Shown one piece after another: positions 10,577 through 22,268 of a stretch of DNA of 64,000 nt. A model generated the notes under the pieces. The model was not told the origin of the DNA, did no database searches, and saw only the letters and a list, made by a program, of their open reading frames with translations. The first letter of the stretch is position 1. Each line of letters opens with the position of its first letter. Source of the stretch: Anthostomella pinea (lineage: Eukaryota; Ascomycota; Sordariomycetes; Xylariales; Xylariaceae); assembly GCA_963556695.1 (NCBI GenBank), contig CAUWAG010000020.1, forward strand, positions 806,001 to 870,000, given 5' to 3'. Made by a program: the position numbers and the translations under genes.

Positions 10577-13121
10577 ATGGCCGGCACCGTCATCCTTTCC
10601 GCTCTTTCTCTTCTAGCCTTAGGCAGGTTCAGCGCCAACGCTCAGCAAACAACCGCATATACCGACGAAAACACCGGTATCACGTTCCGAGGGGTTTACC
10701 TTCGGTTTGGCTGTCCCCAAAGATATCACTACAGACTTCATTGGCCAAATTTCGGCATCCGTGACAGAAGGATGGGTCGGTGTCAGCTTGACTGGGTCCA
10801 TGGCCGGTGCTCTGTTGATAGCAGCATACCCCAACGACGACAGCGTAGTCAGTGGGCTGCGTGAAGCATCGGCTTATGCCAACCCGGCCGTCTTCGATGG
10901 CGATGCTACCCTGACGCCTATTGCAGACGGAACATACGTGAACGGCACAGCATTCACTTACACCTTTCTGTGCTCCAACTGTATCTTGTCGGACGGCCGC
11001 TCGTTCACCGCTTCTGATGCCGCCCCTATTCTCGGTTGGGCAATGTCCAACACGCCGATCGCTGATCCAAGCAGCACAAGCTCTGTCTTGAATTACCACA
11101 ACAAATTTGGCCTGTATAGCCTGGATTTGGAAGCCGCCAAATCTGCCGATTTTGCAACATGGGCGGCGATGGCATCGAGTGACACCCCTTCAACTCCATC
11201 TGTTCCCGGTAATGGGACCACAACCAGCCCTGCCACCAACACGACAGTCCCGGTGACAGTCTTGAACACGACCTACGACTACATCATCGCCGGAGCTGGG
11301 GCTGCCGGTATCATCGTTGCGCAGAAAATCGCCGAAAAGGGCCACTCCGTTCTCCTTCTTGAGCGTGGGGCGGCTTCCTACCACTCGACTGGAGGTGAAC
11401 TCACGATGCCGTGGAACGACACTGTCAGCCCTTTCGACGTCCCCGGCGTGTCCTTCTACCTGAGCGAGATTGATGGTGCGGGCGAAGCCTTCTGCTCCGA
11501 CACCGCTGGATAGGCTGGCTGTATTCTAGGCGGTGGCACCGCTGTCAACGGTCTAAACTGGGTGAGACCGGCCCAGAGGGACTTCGACGACAAGTGGCCC
11601 GCTGGTTGGCGATGGGCTGACGTGATGCGAGCCGCTGACCGCGTCTACGAGAGGAACCCGGGCACCATACTCCCCTCTGCCGACGGAAAGTACTATGACC
11701 AGGCTGCCTACGATGTTCTATCACAGCACTTTACTGCCAATGGATGGTCGTCCGACGATGCTATCCAGCACCCTGACAACAAGCACCTCATGTTTGGCCA
11801 CACGACATACAATATAAGCATGAAAACGAACACCCAGGAGTCGCGCGTAGCTAATCAGCCATTCCGTGAACTAGGTCAAAGACGGTCTTTGCGCTGGTCC
11901 AGTCAGGACATACCTACCCCTTGCTCAGGGGCTGGAAAACTTTAAGCTTCAACTGAACACCAAGGTCATCCGCGCCGTGCGCAGCAACTCGACCATCACC
12001 GGCGTCGAAGTTGAATCCGACAATGCCCGCCAAATCATCAACGTCAATCCCGGTGGACGTGTCATTCTCGCCTCTGGCTCCAGTAAGTGGCTGACCACAT
12101 CCTTCCAACGTGTACGAGCGGGCGCTTACCCAATACTGCAGTGTCCACGCCCCGTATCCTGTTCAACTCGGGTATAGGGCCGGCGTCCCAGATCCAGACC
12201 GTGCAATCCGGCAGTACCGCCGTCACGCTGCCAGCACAGTCGGCCTGGATCGATCTGCCTGTGGGCAAGCGCCTCATGGACCACCCCATCTGGTGGACGA
12301 AGTGGAAGGTGAACGGGGGAATGGCGAACATGACATCGCTGTCCTCGGAGAACCTCGTGGGCTCATCGCCGCAGATGACCGAGCTGTTCGCCAAGGGCAT
12401 GGGCCCGCTCGTGCAGAGCGACCAGCGCCTCGACTTCTCCACCGACGTCACCAACAAGGACGGCAGCGTGCGCTACATCCAGGGCACCTGCCTCTCGCAG
12501 ACTAACGGCACCGTCAGCATCATAGTGTACCTGACGCACGGCCTGACGTCGACGGGGGAGCTCGGGATCACGGCCAACGGCGCCACGGAGTTCGTGACCA
12601 AGCCGTGGATGAACACCGACGGGGACGTCGAGGCCGTCGAGGGGTTCATGGATACGCTGCTCGCCTATAGCCGCAAGCCGGGCGGTATTCTGACCTATGA
12701 CGGAGCCTCCAACACGACAGGCAAGGAGATGCTCGCGGACTTGCAGATGACCTCCAGCAACCACTACCTCGGCACCACGCGCATGGGAACCGACGACGGG
12801 CGGGACGGCGGAGACGCTGTTGTCGATCTGGACACCAAGGTCTACGGAACCGACAACCTCTTCGTCGTCGACGGGTCCATTCACACCGACGTGCCGACCG
12901 GCAATACGAAGGCCATGATCTACGTCGTGGCCGAGAAGGCGGCCGAGAAGATCATGGCGCTTGGCAACAGCAGCGTTTCGAAGCGCAGGGCCATAATCCC
13001 CAAGCGCCGCAGCTCTGAGTCTGCGAGCCTCTTGCAGTTGCGGAGTCTGCGCTCGGTTCCTGGTAACCTGCCGATTCGGCCCATGTTGGACCATGGCAGG
13101 ATCGTGGCTGCTAGCAATTGA
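10577..13121 (+). pseudogene. Cellobiose dehydrogenase-like flavocytochrome (AA8-AA3_1), broken
   Basis: The protein would oxidise cellobiose or related sugars and pass electrons through a heme domain to lytic polysaccharide monooxygenases outside the cell. From 10577 it has a signal peptide, then the AA8 cytochrome domain with the likely heme ligands Met (TGSMAGALL) and His (NYHNKFG). A Thr/Ser linker follows, then the AA3 flavin domain beginning YDYIIAGAGAAG, with the catalytic pair seen in SSNHYLG and VPTGNTKAMI. No CBM1 is visible at the C-terminus. Three lesions interrupt it: an extra G in a G4 run at 10691-10694, an in-frame TAG at 11511-11513 inside the FAD-domain motif preceding AGCILGGGTAVNG, and an extra base at about 11874-11875. 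One real intron (12083-12141) splices cleanly. Sequence errors could explain the indels but not easily the stop. Confidence 0.85.
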
Positions 13122-13692
13122 TGGACGGCGGAGTAATTGCGCGTAAGCGATTTGTTTGAAATTCACTGTATATAACCTTTTGACGTCAAAGGGGTGTCGT
13201 TTGCGACCTTTTACCTCTACTGTTCATAGACGTCGTGGGTCACTACACGGGCACATTTACTAGTAACATGATTATCAGGCTCTTGAGGACTAATTTCGTC
13301 ACGACGCCGCCACCCGGAGGCTACAAACCACCGTGCCACCATCCTCTCAAACAACACACCGTCACCATGGATCTCGCTTGTCCAGGATGACCTCATTGTC
13401 CTGGTATTGCGGTCTATCGGCGTCCCATCACTCCGTTCTCCAACTCATCGAACCTAGGTAGGCTTACTTTGGTGGTCGTTTGATCATGATGAGTGCGGGA
13501 GCGCTATCGTGGCCCGGACTGAGAGTTGGCGCGGTAGTTTAAACATACTACTTATGGTACCTATGTATATAAGTAAGTAGGTTGTCTGTCAATCTTCCAT
13601 AGCAACAACGTCAAGTGGTCGGTCCCTCCAGAACAGCATCGATTTCAACAAAACAGCCAAAAACAACCAACAGAAAGCAACACAGCACCAAG
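13122..13692. other. Intergenic, promoter region of the next gene
   Basis: No gene is seen. It contains a TATA-like element (listed separately) and a CA-rich 5' leader just before the next start codon. Confidence 0.5.
13566..13573 (+). promoter_or_regulatory. TATA-like box
   Basis: TATATAAG lies 127 bases before the start codon of the small secreted protein at 13693, followed by a CA-rich leader. Spacing is plausible for a fungal core promoter; this is a consensus match only. Confidence 0.45.
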
Positions 13693-14076
13693 ATGCACAC
13701 CGCGACACTCACAACCACCCTCCTCGCCTTCACCGGCCTAGCGATCTCCACCTCCATCCCCATCAATGACCACAATCTTGCCCTCCTCAAGCGCGATATC
13801 GGCCCAGTCACGTACTGCTCCGCACCCAGCATCTGCTCCCCGCTCTCAGTCTCCGCCGCCAAGTGCGAGACCTTGGCCCGGGGCTACAGCGACTGGACTA
13901 TTCCCGAGGGCACGAAGTGCGACCTCTACAACCTGGGGAGTTGCGACAAGGCGTTCGACACCGGCGCGGGCAAGCTCCACAACGTCGAGGGGCACATCGA
14001 CACGACGACGGACCCGAGGGCGAAGAATAAGGATGTTCCTACCGTTCTGAGCCTCAGAGGCAGGGCTGACAACTGA
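13693..14076 (+). CDS. Small secreted cysteine-containing protein
   Basis: An intronless frame of 127 residues. The start at 13693 is preceded by a CAAG context and begins with the signal peptide MHTATLTTTLLAFTGLAIST; the upstream in-frame extension is hydrophilic and not conserved-looking. A possible Kex2 site (LLKR) follows about 35 residues in, just before the cysteine region YCSAPSIC. Five cysteines remain in the mature region, so one may be unpaired or the molecule may dimerise. The C-terminal third is charged and probably disordered. I do not recognise a family. The size, signal peptide and TATA-containing promoter fit a regulated secreted protein. Confidence 0.7.
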   Translation: MHTATLTTTLLAFTGLAISTSIPINDHNLALLKRDIGPVTYCSAPSICSPLSVSAAKCETLARGYSDWTIPEGTKCDLYNLGSCDKAFDTGAGKLHNVEGHIDTTTDPRAKNKDVPTVLSLRGRADN

Positions 14077-14846
14077 TGAGGTGGAGATGATGAGATACGG
14101 ACATGGCTTAAGGCGTTGGCGTTTCTTTTGCGGTGGATATTGCCACCAACCACACTCTTTACCTAGGGCATCTCATGTATCTGAGCATATCAACCAAGCG
14201 AGTATTGTTATGATTACTACGGCTTTTTCCATACTATGTACCTCTTTTTCTATCTCACTACCTTACCTATCACTCGCTAAGGAATCTTATTATTCTACCG
14301 TAGCCAAGATTGCATCAATTTCAGGCGAACCGGGGCCCACAGAATGTCTTATCCTTCGGGTAAGCAGTGCGCCAGCATGGTGCCAGTGGTATCATGGTGT
14401 GCCCTACCGATATCTAGCCCCGTTGACCGCCGGCCAGGGACTACAGTGGAAGACTGGGTAATGCTCCGTTGGCAATGATTCAAGATCATATTCGTGACGC
14501 TGGAGAGCATCTCTCGGACTCACTTCAAACCCAGAGCCCAATCAGTACTCACTCGGCTCTCACGCAGCAGCCAGCCGTGTCACTTGGCTTCGAGTACCTT
14601 GCTTGAACGCTTCAACCCATACATCATGCTTGGCTCCGGTCGAGACGGCAGTGTCATGACCGACGTGACGGGTGTGCCCGCGAGAAGGGCGCGTCACGCC
14701 GAATGCTAGTGCCATTATCAGCTTGTAAAAGTTTATGCTTAATGTCTTAATGGACAACTACAGGATACCGCATGTGTCGCATAACCGGCATCATCGAATT
14801 ATCCATCTTGTCGTGCCCAGTGACCGTCCCCTATCTGGTACCCCAT
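14077..14846. other. Intergenic (convergent 3' ends)
   Basis: No coding or RNA gene is supported. It lies between the stop of the secreted protein and the stop of the minus-strand SDR, so it holds both 3' UTRs. Confidence 0.5.
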
Positions 14847-15948
14847 TCACTTCAGCCCACTCACCTCTCGCACAATCTCCTCGACCCCAGCGAAAGAAAG
14901 TTCATCCATAGTCTCCCGCCAGAGTTGTTGAGCAAGCTTCTGCCCCTCAGTCGTATAGATCATCGGTGCCATCCTTCTCACGGTCAGCATATTCATCAAC
15001 ACTCGAGACCAACATGTGTTAATATAGGACTCACGCTTTCAGCTCACAATCCCCGATATACTGCCCATGGCTGTCCTCCCCAGCCCTAACAACAGCATGC
15101 GCAATCACACGAGCGCCTATAGGCGTCGACCGCCCGAAGATGCGAGCCATAGCGTCGCCCACGAGCTTCACGACACCGGCAGTCTCGCGGCCCAACCGCG
15201 ACCCGTAGCAATAACCCGGGTTAGGGGCGTTGACAACCACGACCGACGGAGGGACGCGTTTCGCCAGTTTCACCAGAAATAGCAGGCCGAGCAGTTTGGA
15301 CGTCGAGTAGCGGTCCCAGAGGTCGAAACTCTCGGGCTGGTCCATGGCTGTCAGCAGACGCTCTGCCGTGTATTTCTCCTTGAACGGCGCCCAGGCCGCT
15401 CTGTCGGACGAGATGAGGACCTTACGGCCTGGCTTCCCTTGCTGTCTTTTGGCTTTGATGATTGGAAGAAGCAGCATGAGCAGCAGAGTGTTGGAGAGGT
15501 AGTGGACTTGGATGCTCTCTTCGTGGCCGGTGCTTGGGTTTAGGCTGAATGTCAATTTGTTCAGGCCGGCGTTGAGGACCACTACGTCCAGGCGCTCCAG
15601 GGTACGGGCACGCTCGGCGAATGCGAGTACTGAGTCGCAGGAGGAGAGATCCAGTTTCCAGACCTCAATGGCGCCCGTCTTGAGAGCGCGGCCAGCCGAC
15701 AACTCGGCGCTGGCTTTCTTGCCCTTCGCTTCATTCCGGACGGCTATTATCAGCTTACTCAGCCCCAGATCCAGCAGCTGCCTGGCGCATTCAAATCCGA
15801 GACCGCCATTGGAACCAGTGATGATGGCGATTTTACCATGGAGGCTTACGTCCTTGTGCGCGACGGCTGACGGGTGGACGAAGAGTTGGCGGTAGAGGAA
15901 GCTGCTGTAGCTCGCCTCCTTCTCAGGCGAATCGCGGAATGTTGTCAT
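14847..15948 (-). CDS. Short-chain dehydrogenase/reductase (SDR)
   Basis: Two exons, 15948-15035 and about 14973-14847, give about 346 residues. The intron donor is GTGAGT; two acceptors three bases apart are both in frame. The Rossmann motif is TGSNGGLGFECARQLL, with the adenine-ring Asp in KLDLSS, the NAG motif in VLNAG, and a YSTSK catalytic Tyr-Lys (DRYSTSKLLG) with the upstream Ser in ISSDRAAW. The family is NAD(P)H-dependent and reduces or oxidises small carbonyl or alcohol compounds; this type is close to retinol dehydrogenase/WW-oxidoreductase-like fungal SDRs. The substrate cannot be read from sequence. No lesion is seen. Confidence 0.9.
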
Positions 15949-16906
15949 CTCGTGAGGTGAAGCAGCAAACTTCTAGCCAGCACTCAGAGGGGGAAAATAG
16001 AGGATAAGGAGTTCTGGGTAGGTGGCGCAGCCGCAAGTACATTGAAGAAAAGGGGAATGCCGCGCGAGATGACTCGCGCATTCTCCGCATTCCGCAACAA
16101 GGGCTCAATATAACCTGTCTGACATCCCTAATGTAGATAAAGAGCTCTCTTGCGTGAGAAATCCGCTCGGGAGACCGAAGCCAATGGTAAGCTGCAGGGA
16201 TCAATCCCCAACACCAACTGCGCCGCGCTGGTTGCCCAATGGCCGGTTGCCAAGCTTCTCTGGTGCTGACTCCGACTTTCTGACATCCTCCCCACGTCCA
16301 AGGGATGCTCCTGAGTCTGCTAGAGAAGACAAGGAGGTGCCGCCTTTTGCTGTGAGTTTTCGTGATCCTCTATCGTGCCCACAAAACTGGCCGTGGTCTT
16401 TGGAAGACGGGTTGAAATGGGCCTCTCCCAGCGATCTGACTTCCCCAGGGAGATATTGGTGGCCCTTTAGATGTGTTGAACGATTTGGAAGGCAAGATTT
16501 CCTCCTATATGTAAGTTAAATTCAATATCTTTGATCGCTGTGTACAAAGTCCGGCTATACCTTGGTGCGTACTCAACGCGCACATTGTAATAGCTCCTCC
16601 ACCATTCGTCCCTGCGCTAGAAAGCTGGTTGTAGGCAGAGGTTGCAAGTGATTAAACTGAAAGCACGTATTTTGTCAATTGTTACTGACGAAAATGGGAT
16701 GTTACAGACCCTATAGGCTCGGGTTATCTTTTCTCACGCATCTGTGATGCCACATACTATGTAGCTACTTTACCACAAGTTCTTGCACAATGAGGAAGCC
16801 CCGAGTGTCTTTTTCTGCTCTGCCGTATTCCACTTAGTTTTGACACAGAGTGACCAATCGTTCGCGGGTGGTTGAGCGAATATCCAGTGGCCGCTCACTC
16901 CTTTTC
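15949..16906. other. Intergenic with a weak MFS-like N-terminal trace
   Basis: On the plus strand at about 16330-16420 one frame reads VPPFAVSFRDPLSCPQNWPW, which resembles the cytosolic entry of MFS drug transporters (phrases such as DP.NPQNW). No transmembrane segments follow. It may be a scrap of a lost transporter or chance. Nothing else is supported. Confidence 0.25.
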
Positions 16907-17407
16907 TCAATGTCCATAGAATGCCTCACGGTAGTATATAGTCAGCTTGACCACCGGAACTGGTAGTGGTGGCCAACCATCATCTTCGTGAGCCGACTCC
17001 TGATCCAGGGAACTGTTGTCGTGAACCAACTCCTGATCCGAGGAAGAGTCTTCCTGAACCGTCTCCTGGTCCCGAGTCATGGTCTGGTCGCTGATCGAGT
17101 CTTCAGTAAGAGATAGTTCCTGGTCGAGAATCAACTCCTCTTCGAACCGTAGTTTGCGACCACCTCGACCACCTCGACCACCCAAGCTACCACGACCATC
17201 AACAATTAGAGGAATAACAACGGGACCGAGATCTAGGCTGCCTCCCGAGGAGGACGGTTTGTTCGGTTCACCCGCCTGAGCTGCCGGCGTATCGAGATCG
17301 CAAACTGGCGCTTTCTCCTGGGAACAGCCGGACAGTCGAGAATCAGGAGTATCCGCCAGTGTATCAAAATCGCGAACCGGTGCTTCCTCTGAGGTGCCGG
17401 TGGGCTG
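16907..17407 (-). repeat. Repeat-rich in-frame extension downstream of the BTB gene
   Basis: Directly after the BTB stop codon (TAA at about 17408) the same minus-strand frame stays open for about 160 codons to a TGA. It holds degenerate copies of a segment like APVRDFDTLADTPDS, of which the last codons before the stop (TVHDQPADTSGS) are another copy. It then has three GGR units and 11-residue units of the form DQExxxxDSSS. A 48-bp GT-AG segment with a TTAACAG acceptor could remove the stop and fuse this tail to the BTB protein. Alternatively the stop is a recent mutation, or the tail is not translated. Confidence 0.5.
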
Positions 17408-18475
17408 TTAAGAACCAGAAGTATCCGCCGGTTGATCGTGAACGGTGTTAACCTCGGCCTCGAGTTGCACGCGAAGTTTGGAAAACTCGAGGATCACAGC
17501 GCGACGAAACTGGGAATCCATGGTATCGATGAGCGTCTCAAGCACACCGGTGGGGCAAGTCTTGCAGAACTTGGCGACGATGCGGCTCTGGCCCTCCGGC
17601 CAGTCGAGCTGTACCCAGTGCGAGGAGATCAGCTGCACCAGTTCCATCGTGTCGCGGATGGCCTGGTCGGTCGTCCAGTCCAGGGTGACTTCGCGCTCGA
17701 GGGCCTCGAGTGCGTCGTAGCACTCTTCCGCCAGGCTGGTGTTCTGGACCTTGCAGCATAGCTTGTAGAGTGTTGCAAGAGTATGTACCGCGCTGAGTCG
17801 GGCGCCGCCGGGTACGAGTACGAGGGAGCTCAGGCCGTAGCTCTCCAAGTCTTTGTTGTAATACTTGCGGTGCAGCAGGTGGATGTACTCTACCAATGCT
17901 CTAGGATCTGTGTCCTCTAGCGCATGGACAGTCTCACTGCCACGGAAGACCTCCTTGAAGTATTTGGAGTCTTGTTCGATGACGTTCTTGTAGATGTCGA
18001 AGCGCATGCCATCCGCCTTTACGCACACGGTGGTTTGGGGGTAGCTAAACGACAGAGTGATTCGGCCAGCCTACAATATCGAGAAGGGTGGATGATATTC
18101 TTTTGCTTGATAGTTTTGCGAACGCTCAACGGAAGTGGTGCCTGGAATATTCCGTATGGGGTGCGCGGTTGCAGAAATTGGAAGCGCGTATGGGTGTACC
18201 CTAGTAATTCTAGCGTGATTGCATGAGGAGTACATGTTGACTTACTGGAATGGTGACAGTGAATGAATGAGTGAGCGACCGAAGCTGCGTTCCTCCGGTA
18301 CTTCTGCCTCGACCGCAGCAGTGGTATCGGCGGTGCCATTGCTGGTCGATGCGACTGCGGTAACTTGTTCGGAAGCAGCTGCGGTTTCGGTGGGAGCAAC
18401 AGGAGTCGTTACATCAGAAGTGTCGGGCGCGTCAGGTTGGCTGCTACCGAAAGAGAGAAGACTGTATTCAGACAT
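17408..18475 (-). CDS. BTB/POZ domain protein
   Basis: Exon 1 (18475-18246) encodes a Ser/Thr/Ala-rich, probably disordered N-terminus starting MSEYSLLSFG. A roughly 200-bp intron ends at a GTTTAG acceptor, and exon 2 (18044-17408) carries the BTB fold: VCVKADGMRFDIYKNVIEQD, then SKYFKEVFRGS and the helix LVEYIHLLHRKYY. The total is about 288 residues if translation ends at 17408. Fungal BTB proteins of this shape are protein-interaction modules whose partners are mostly unknown; some serve Cullin-3 ligases, but no second domain shows this here. The long intron and choice of acceptor are the weakest part of the model. See the downstream repeat tail for a possible longer isoform. Confidence 0.75.
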
Positions 18476-19277
18476 CTTGCTCGACCTTGGAGTGCTGGAT
18501 GCGCCAAGTAGACGTGACAGGAACTGATGGAGTCCAAGAGGAAGGAAGGGAAACATTCGTGTTGCCGCGCGGGAGAATTCGAAGGGAAGGGTGTTTCACG
18601 CAGGTAGGCCACCAGAAAGTTGAACCTGCGGAGGGAAGTGGGCATGGAAACGCGTTGCTGGAGTACCTCAGTAGATACGTGTGTAGCAGGGCAGGTTCCC
18701 AGGCAACACCTTCCAAAGTTGCGGAGTATTTGGGACACGTGCTTGCCCAAACGCAAGACCTTAGGTTAACGCAGCAAGAACTTTGCGGTGGGCCCTAAGG
18801 CATTTCATGTTGGAGTGTCGACGGTGCGCATTTGGTACCTTAGGGATTGTGTGTTGCCCCTTTTATCGAGACGGCCGCCTTCGGCCACCCTCCATGATGT
18901 CGAATGGACGATACTTTGCATGCTAAGCACACCCAAGCAAACCATGGCATTGGGACATATTGAATTAATGCAATGGCGGGTCTACCTTTGGGGGACCGCA
19001 TCTGTTGCAAATAACGTTACCGCGCTCCAGGTCAGTGACGGGCTTCCGGAGCGTGGAAAGGGGTTGCCAAGCATGACCCTCGAGCTCCCATCCCTGCGCC
19101 CCTATCGACACTAGAACCATCATCACCCCCGGGCGTTACTTGAAGTTGGACTTCTCTTGAAGGGTATGGGGCTTTCTTACTGATATAGTCACCGGTTCCA
19201 GATATCTTCTCTGATAATGTTCAATGTAGGTGATACCATAAATCCAAGTTCCATATAGTCGTGAAATAACATCATTA
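18476..19277. other. Intergenic
   Basis: Upstream side of the BTB gene and downstream side of the rhodopsin-domain gene, both on the minus strand. No additional gene is recognised. Confidence 0.5.
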
Positions 19278-20494
19278 TCATACCAGCGCGTCATCAGACG
19301 CCGCAGCCACATGCACCTCGTCCCCCCTAGACACCGACCGAACCACAGATAGCTCGTGCGTGTTCTTACTCAGGCGGCTCGCCCCGCCCGTCTTCGTACT
19401 CGAGCGACCCATCTCACTTGCCAGAGCCAGCTCGTGGTAGGGCCCGACAGCATCACTCGCGTTACTCTTCGGCGTCCGACTCATGTTCCAAAACGCGGGC
19501 AGATGTCTGAGTAGCGGCCGTAGCGCCGCGAGGGAAGCGGCGAAGATGGCGAGGCCGAGCTCGATGACGGCCCAGAGGAGGAGCTGGTAGTGGAGGCCCT
19601 CGGCTTCTGCCTTGCTCGCGTGCGTGAGCCTGATGATAACGACGAGCTTAACGATGGTGGTGGAGCTTGCACTGCGGCAAGGGTCATGGCGTTAGCAAGT
19701 CAGAGTTCTGGACACCCCGGTCCGGGAAGGCAGGCCGGGGTGTGGCAAAGGTTCACTCACAATACCCCCAATCCAAGCAGGAACACCACGATAAGCTTCA
19801 ATCTGAGCTTCATTTGCACCTTTCGAAGCATGAATGCCGGCAACAGGGCGTAGAAGTAATCGATGAAGATATTCGTAATCGTGCGGAAGTAACCGACCCG
19901 CGTGCAGGTCTCACTCCCGGCATAGTTGCTTGTACCGCCCGTGGCACACAGGTACGATGAGTATATCGTGGTGATAATGGTCCAGATAGCGACGACGACC
20001 ATTGACCCGATGAGGAGCCAGCGAAGGCTCTTCTGTACTGCAATGCGGTAGACGACCAGAGCTACGGCTATCTTCACCAAGCCAGACGAGATGTAGATGG
20101 CGAGTTGGCAGGCGAATAAGTACTTGGTAGAGGCGTCCAGTCAGCTGGTAGTTCATCATTGGTACTACATTGTGCGTCGATGTCATGCTTACCTGGGTTG
20201 ATTTGGCAGGGTTGTAATACGGTCGGTGGTCCTCAGCCGCGTAGCCGTAGTACATGGCTGCGAACCCAAATCCACACGCGATCATGTACCCAGTCTGACA
20301 AGCCTCGGATCAGCGTGGAAATCGGAAGGGGAAGCCAGGAATGAACTCACATACGTCAGGCACAGAGCGATGTCATCGATACCGAATCCCCGCGTTTGCA
20401 TCTTGGTGCGGACGTAGACGCGAGCGGCCACGGCAACTCCGTCGAGGATCAGGAAGACGACCATGGCCGCGATCAGACTATCCAGCCAGCCCAT
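19278..20494 (-). CDS. Rhodopsin-domain seven-transmembrane protein
   Basis: Four exons (20494-20351, 20294-20193, 20122-19761, 19671-19278) join in phase to about 333 residues. Seven hydrophobic segments are visible. The family landmarks are GIDDIAL after the first helices, LRWLLIGSMVV, the cysteine-bearing loop (YLCATGGTSN, SETCTRVGYF), FIDYFYALLPAFMLRKVQM and the last helix ending RPLLRHLP. This is the large fungal rhodopsin-domain (PTH11-related without CFEM) integral membrane family, thought to include surface receptors. The C-terminal tail is Ser-rich and hydrophilic. Ligand unknown. A truncated relative lies at 29066-29591. Confidence 0.88.
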
Positions 20495-22268
20495 CGTGTA
20501 TTAGATCAACCGATCTGCGGCTGTTCGAGGAGGTAGTCAAGTTGTTGATGGGTCAGGGTCAGGGTCAGGGTCAGGCTCAGTGCTGCCCAGTCTCCGTTAC
20601 ATAGTCTTAGAGAACGGTGGTACCAGTCACCAGTGACTGTCAGAAAAGCCGGTGAAGGTAAAGAGGTGGATCAGAGATTCGGAATGAGCAGCCCAGACGA
20701 CTCTAATATCATCACCGTTAGGCTATCTCACTCGAGGGCGAAGCAAGCATCTTTGCTTATGTGCACCACGGTCCCGAAGTGTGTCCCAATCAACGATGAG
20801 GTGGTCTGCACATAAGCCAATATGCCTCGCCCTGCACTGCCTGCTGTAACCATAGGCTGCACTGCGTACGGTGACCGAGTTGATAATATACTCAGCTGCT
20901 CGGAACCTCAGCCATATTTGTCCGGTTGCATATCGACTTGCATATCTATCCATGTCGTCTCGTCTTCTTTCGGGCGCACCTAAAAACGGCCCGCGAATCC
21001 CAAACTGCTGGCTGCATGAGGTGGGCTTCTGACATCTGTGATTGTGCGTCAGTAAAATCATAAATGAAAGCGAGGCGGCCACGGCCCACGGGAGTGCCCG
21101 CCCGGCCGCCCGCAGGTGTTCCAAGGTTCTAGGCGTGTCGAACGACGAACGTGTGCGCCACCAGGAAGATATTGGAGGATCATTGACGCTGCAGCCCCCA
21201 TGCCGTATGGCAACATTTCCTGCATGGGTCGCGATTACTACCACCCCACGCGGCCACGCCCCCTTCTCTTGTCCTCCCTCAGCGCTTCAGCTTCCCGATT
21301 GAGGGGTAAAGACGAGATGAAGGATGGAGCAGCCAGTTCTACTGCATAAACTGCCCGGTCAATTCGCTTTCCGATTTGTCAACACCCCCATCGGAATGGA
21401 TTTTGTCCGCCTGGTATCATGTATGTATTTATTATTAGCAAGGTGTACGAGTACAACTGCAACACTGCAAAGCAGCAAAGGGCCCAAGCGTTTGCACGCA
21501 GCTGTAGCAGCCCGGGAGCCTTCTGGAAAAGCGGAGGAAGGGTTGTACACAAGTAACGTTATCACGAAGCGGGGGCTGCATCTCCCATCAAATGGGGGTG
21601 CGGAGAAGTAACGCGTGGCCGTTGGAAGCCATCGTCAGCCTTTGCTAGATGGCAAACAGCCACGGCGCCCAATTCAGGGATGAAAGCTGGTTTTGCTTGG
21701 GTTTTATGGCGGTGCAAAATTGCAAGAAAGGCGGAACATCTTGTGAGGTCAGATGAATCTTGTGAGGTCAGATGAAGAGTGTTTGCCAGCAAACTCATTC
21801 CCTTATTCCCTCAGGAACAATGCTAGTCTAAGTGATTATATGCAGCAATTGGGTGTCGTGTGAGATTTATGTATTAAATCGATCTCAGCTGTATTTAATA
21901 AAACCACTTAGTAACTGCGATAAGACGGAATATTGTGAACCGAGGCACCTTGCCGTGTCCCGATCACGCCTCAATCACCGAATCAACTATCAAGAACCTT
22001 GAAAGTCCCATGTCGACGCGGTGAGCCTTTTCCCTTTCCAGACCAACAGCTGAAATGAATGACGGGGCCCAGCGCCGCATTGCTGGGAACAATGTGGGAA
22101 TGCCTCAAGGGCGAGTTCTCGCAATCTCTGTTGACCAGCAACCCGTTCTTTCTTTAACTCCTCAGCGCCATCCGACATTCCTCCTGATACATCGTTGCGA
22201 ATGTCTCACTGACGGTTACCTATAGCCTCAATTGATTTGGATCTCGAGCCGAATATCTGGAGGACAGG
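20495..22268. other. Intergenic between divergently transcribed genes
   Basis: Shared upstream region of the rhodopsin-domain gene (minus) and the GH105 gene (plus), about 1.8 kb. It contains the GGGTCA repeat listed separately and no supported gene. Confidence 0.5.
20550..20579 (+). repeat. GGGTCA hexamer array
   Basis: Four exact GGGTCA units are followed by one GGCTCA, about 55 bases upstream of the rhodopsin-domain start codon. It is G-rich on one strand and could affect that promoter; it may simply be replication slippage. Confidence 0.8.

Noticed and set aside
16330..16420. N-terminus of an MFS transporter
   Set aside because: One suggestive phrase only; no transmembrane helices or further coding sequence follow.
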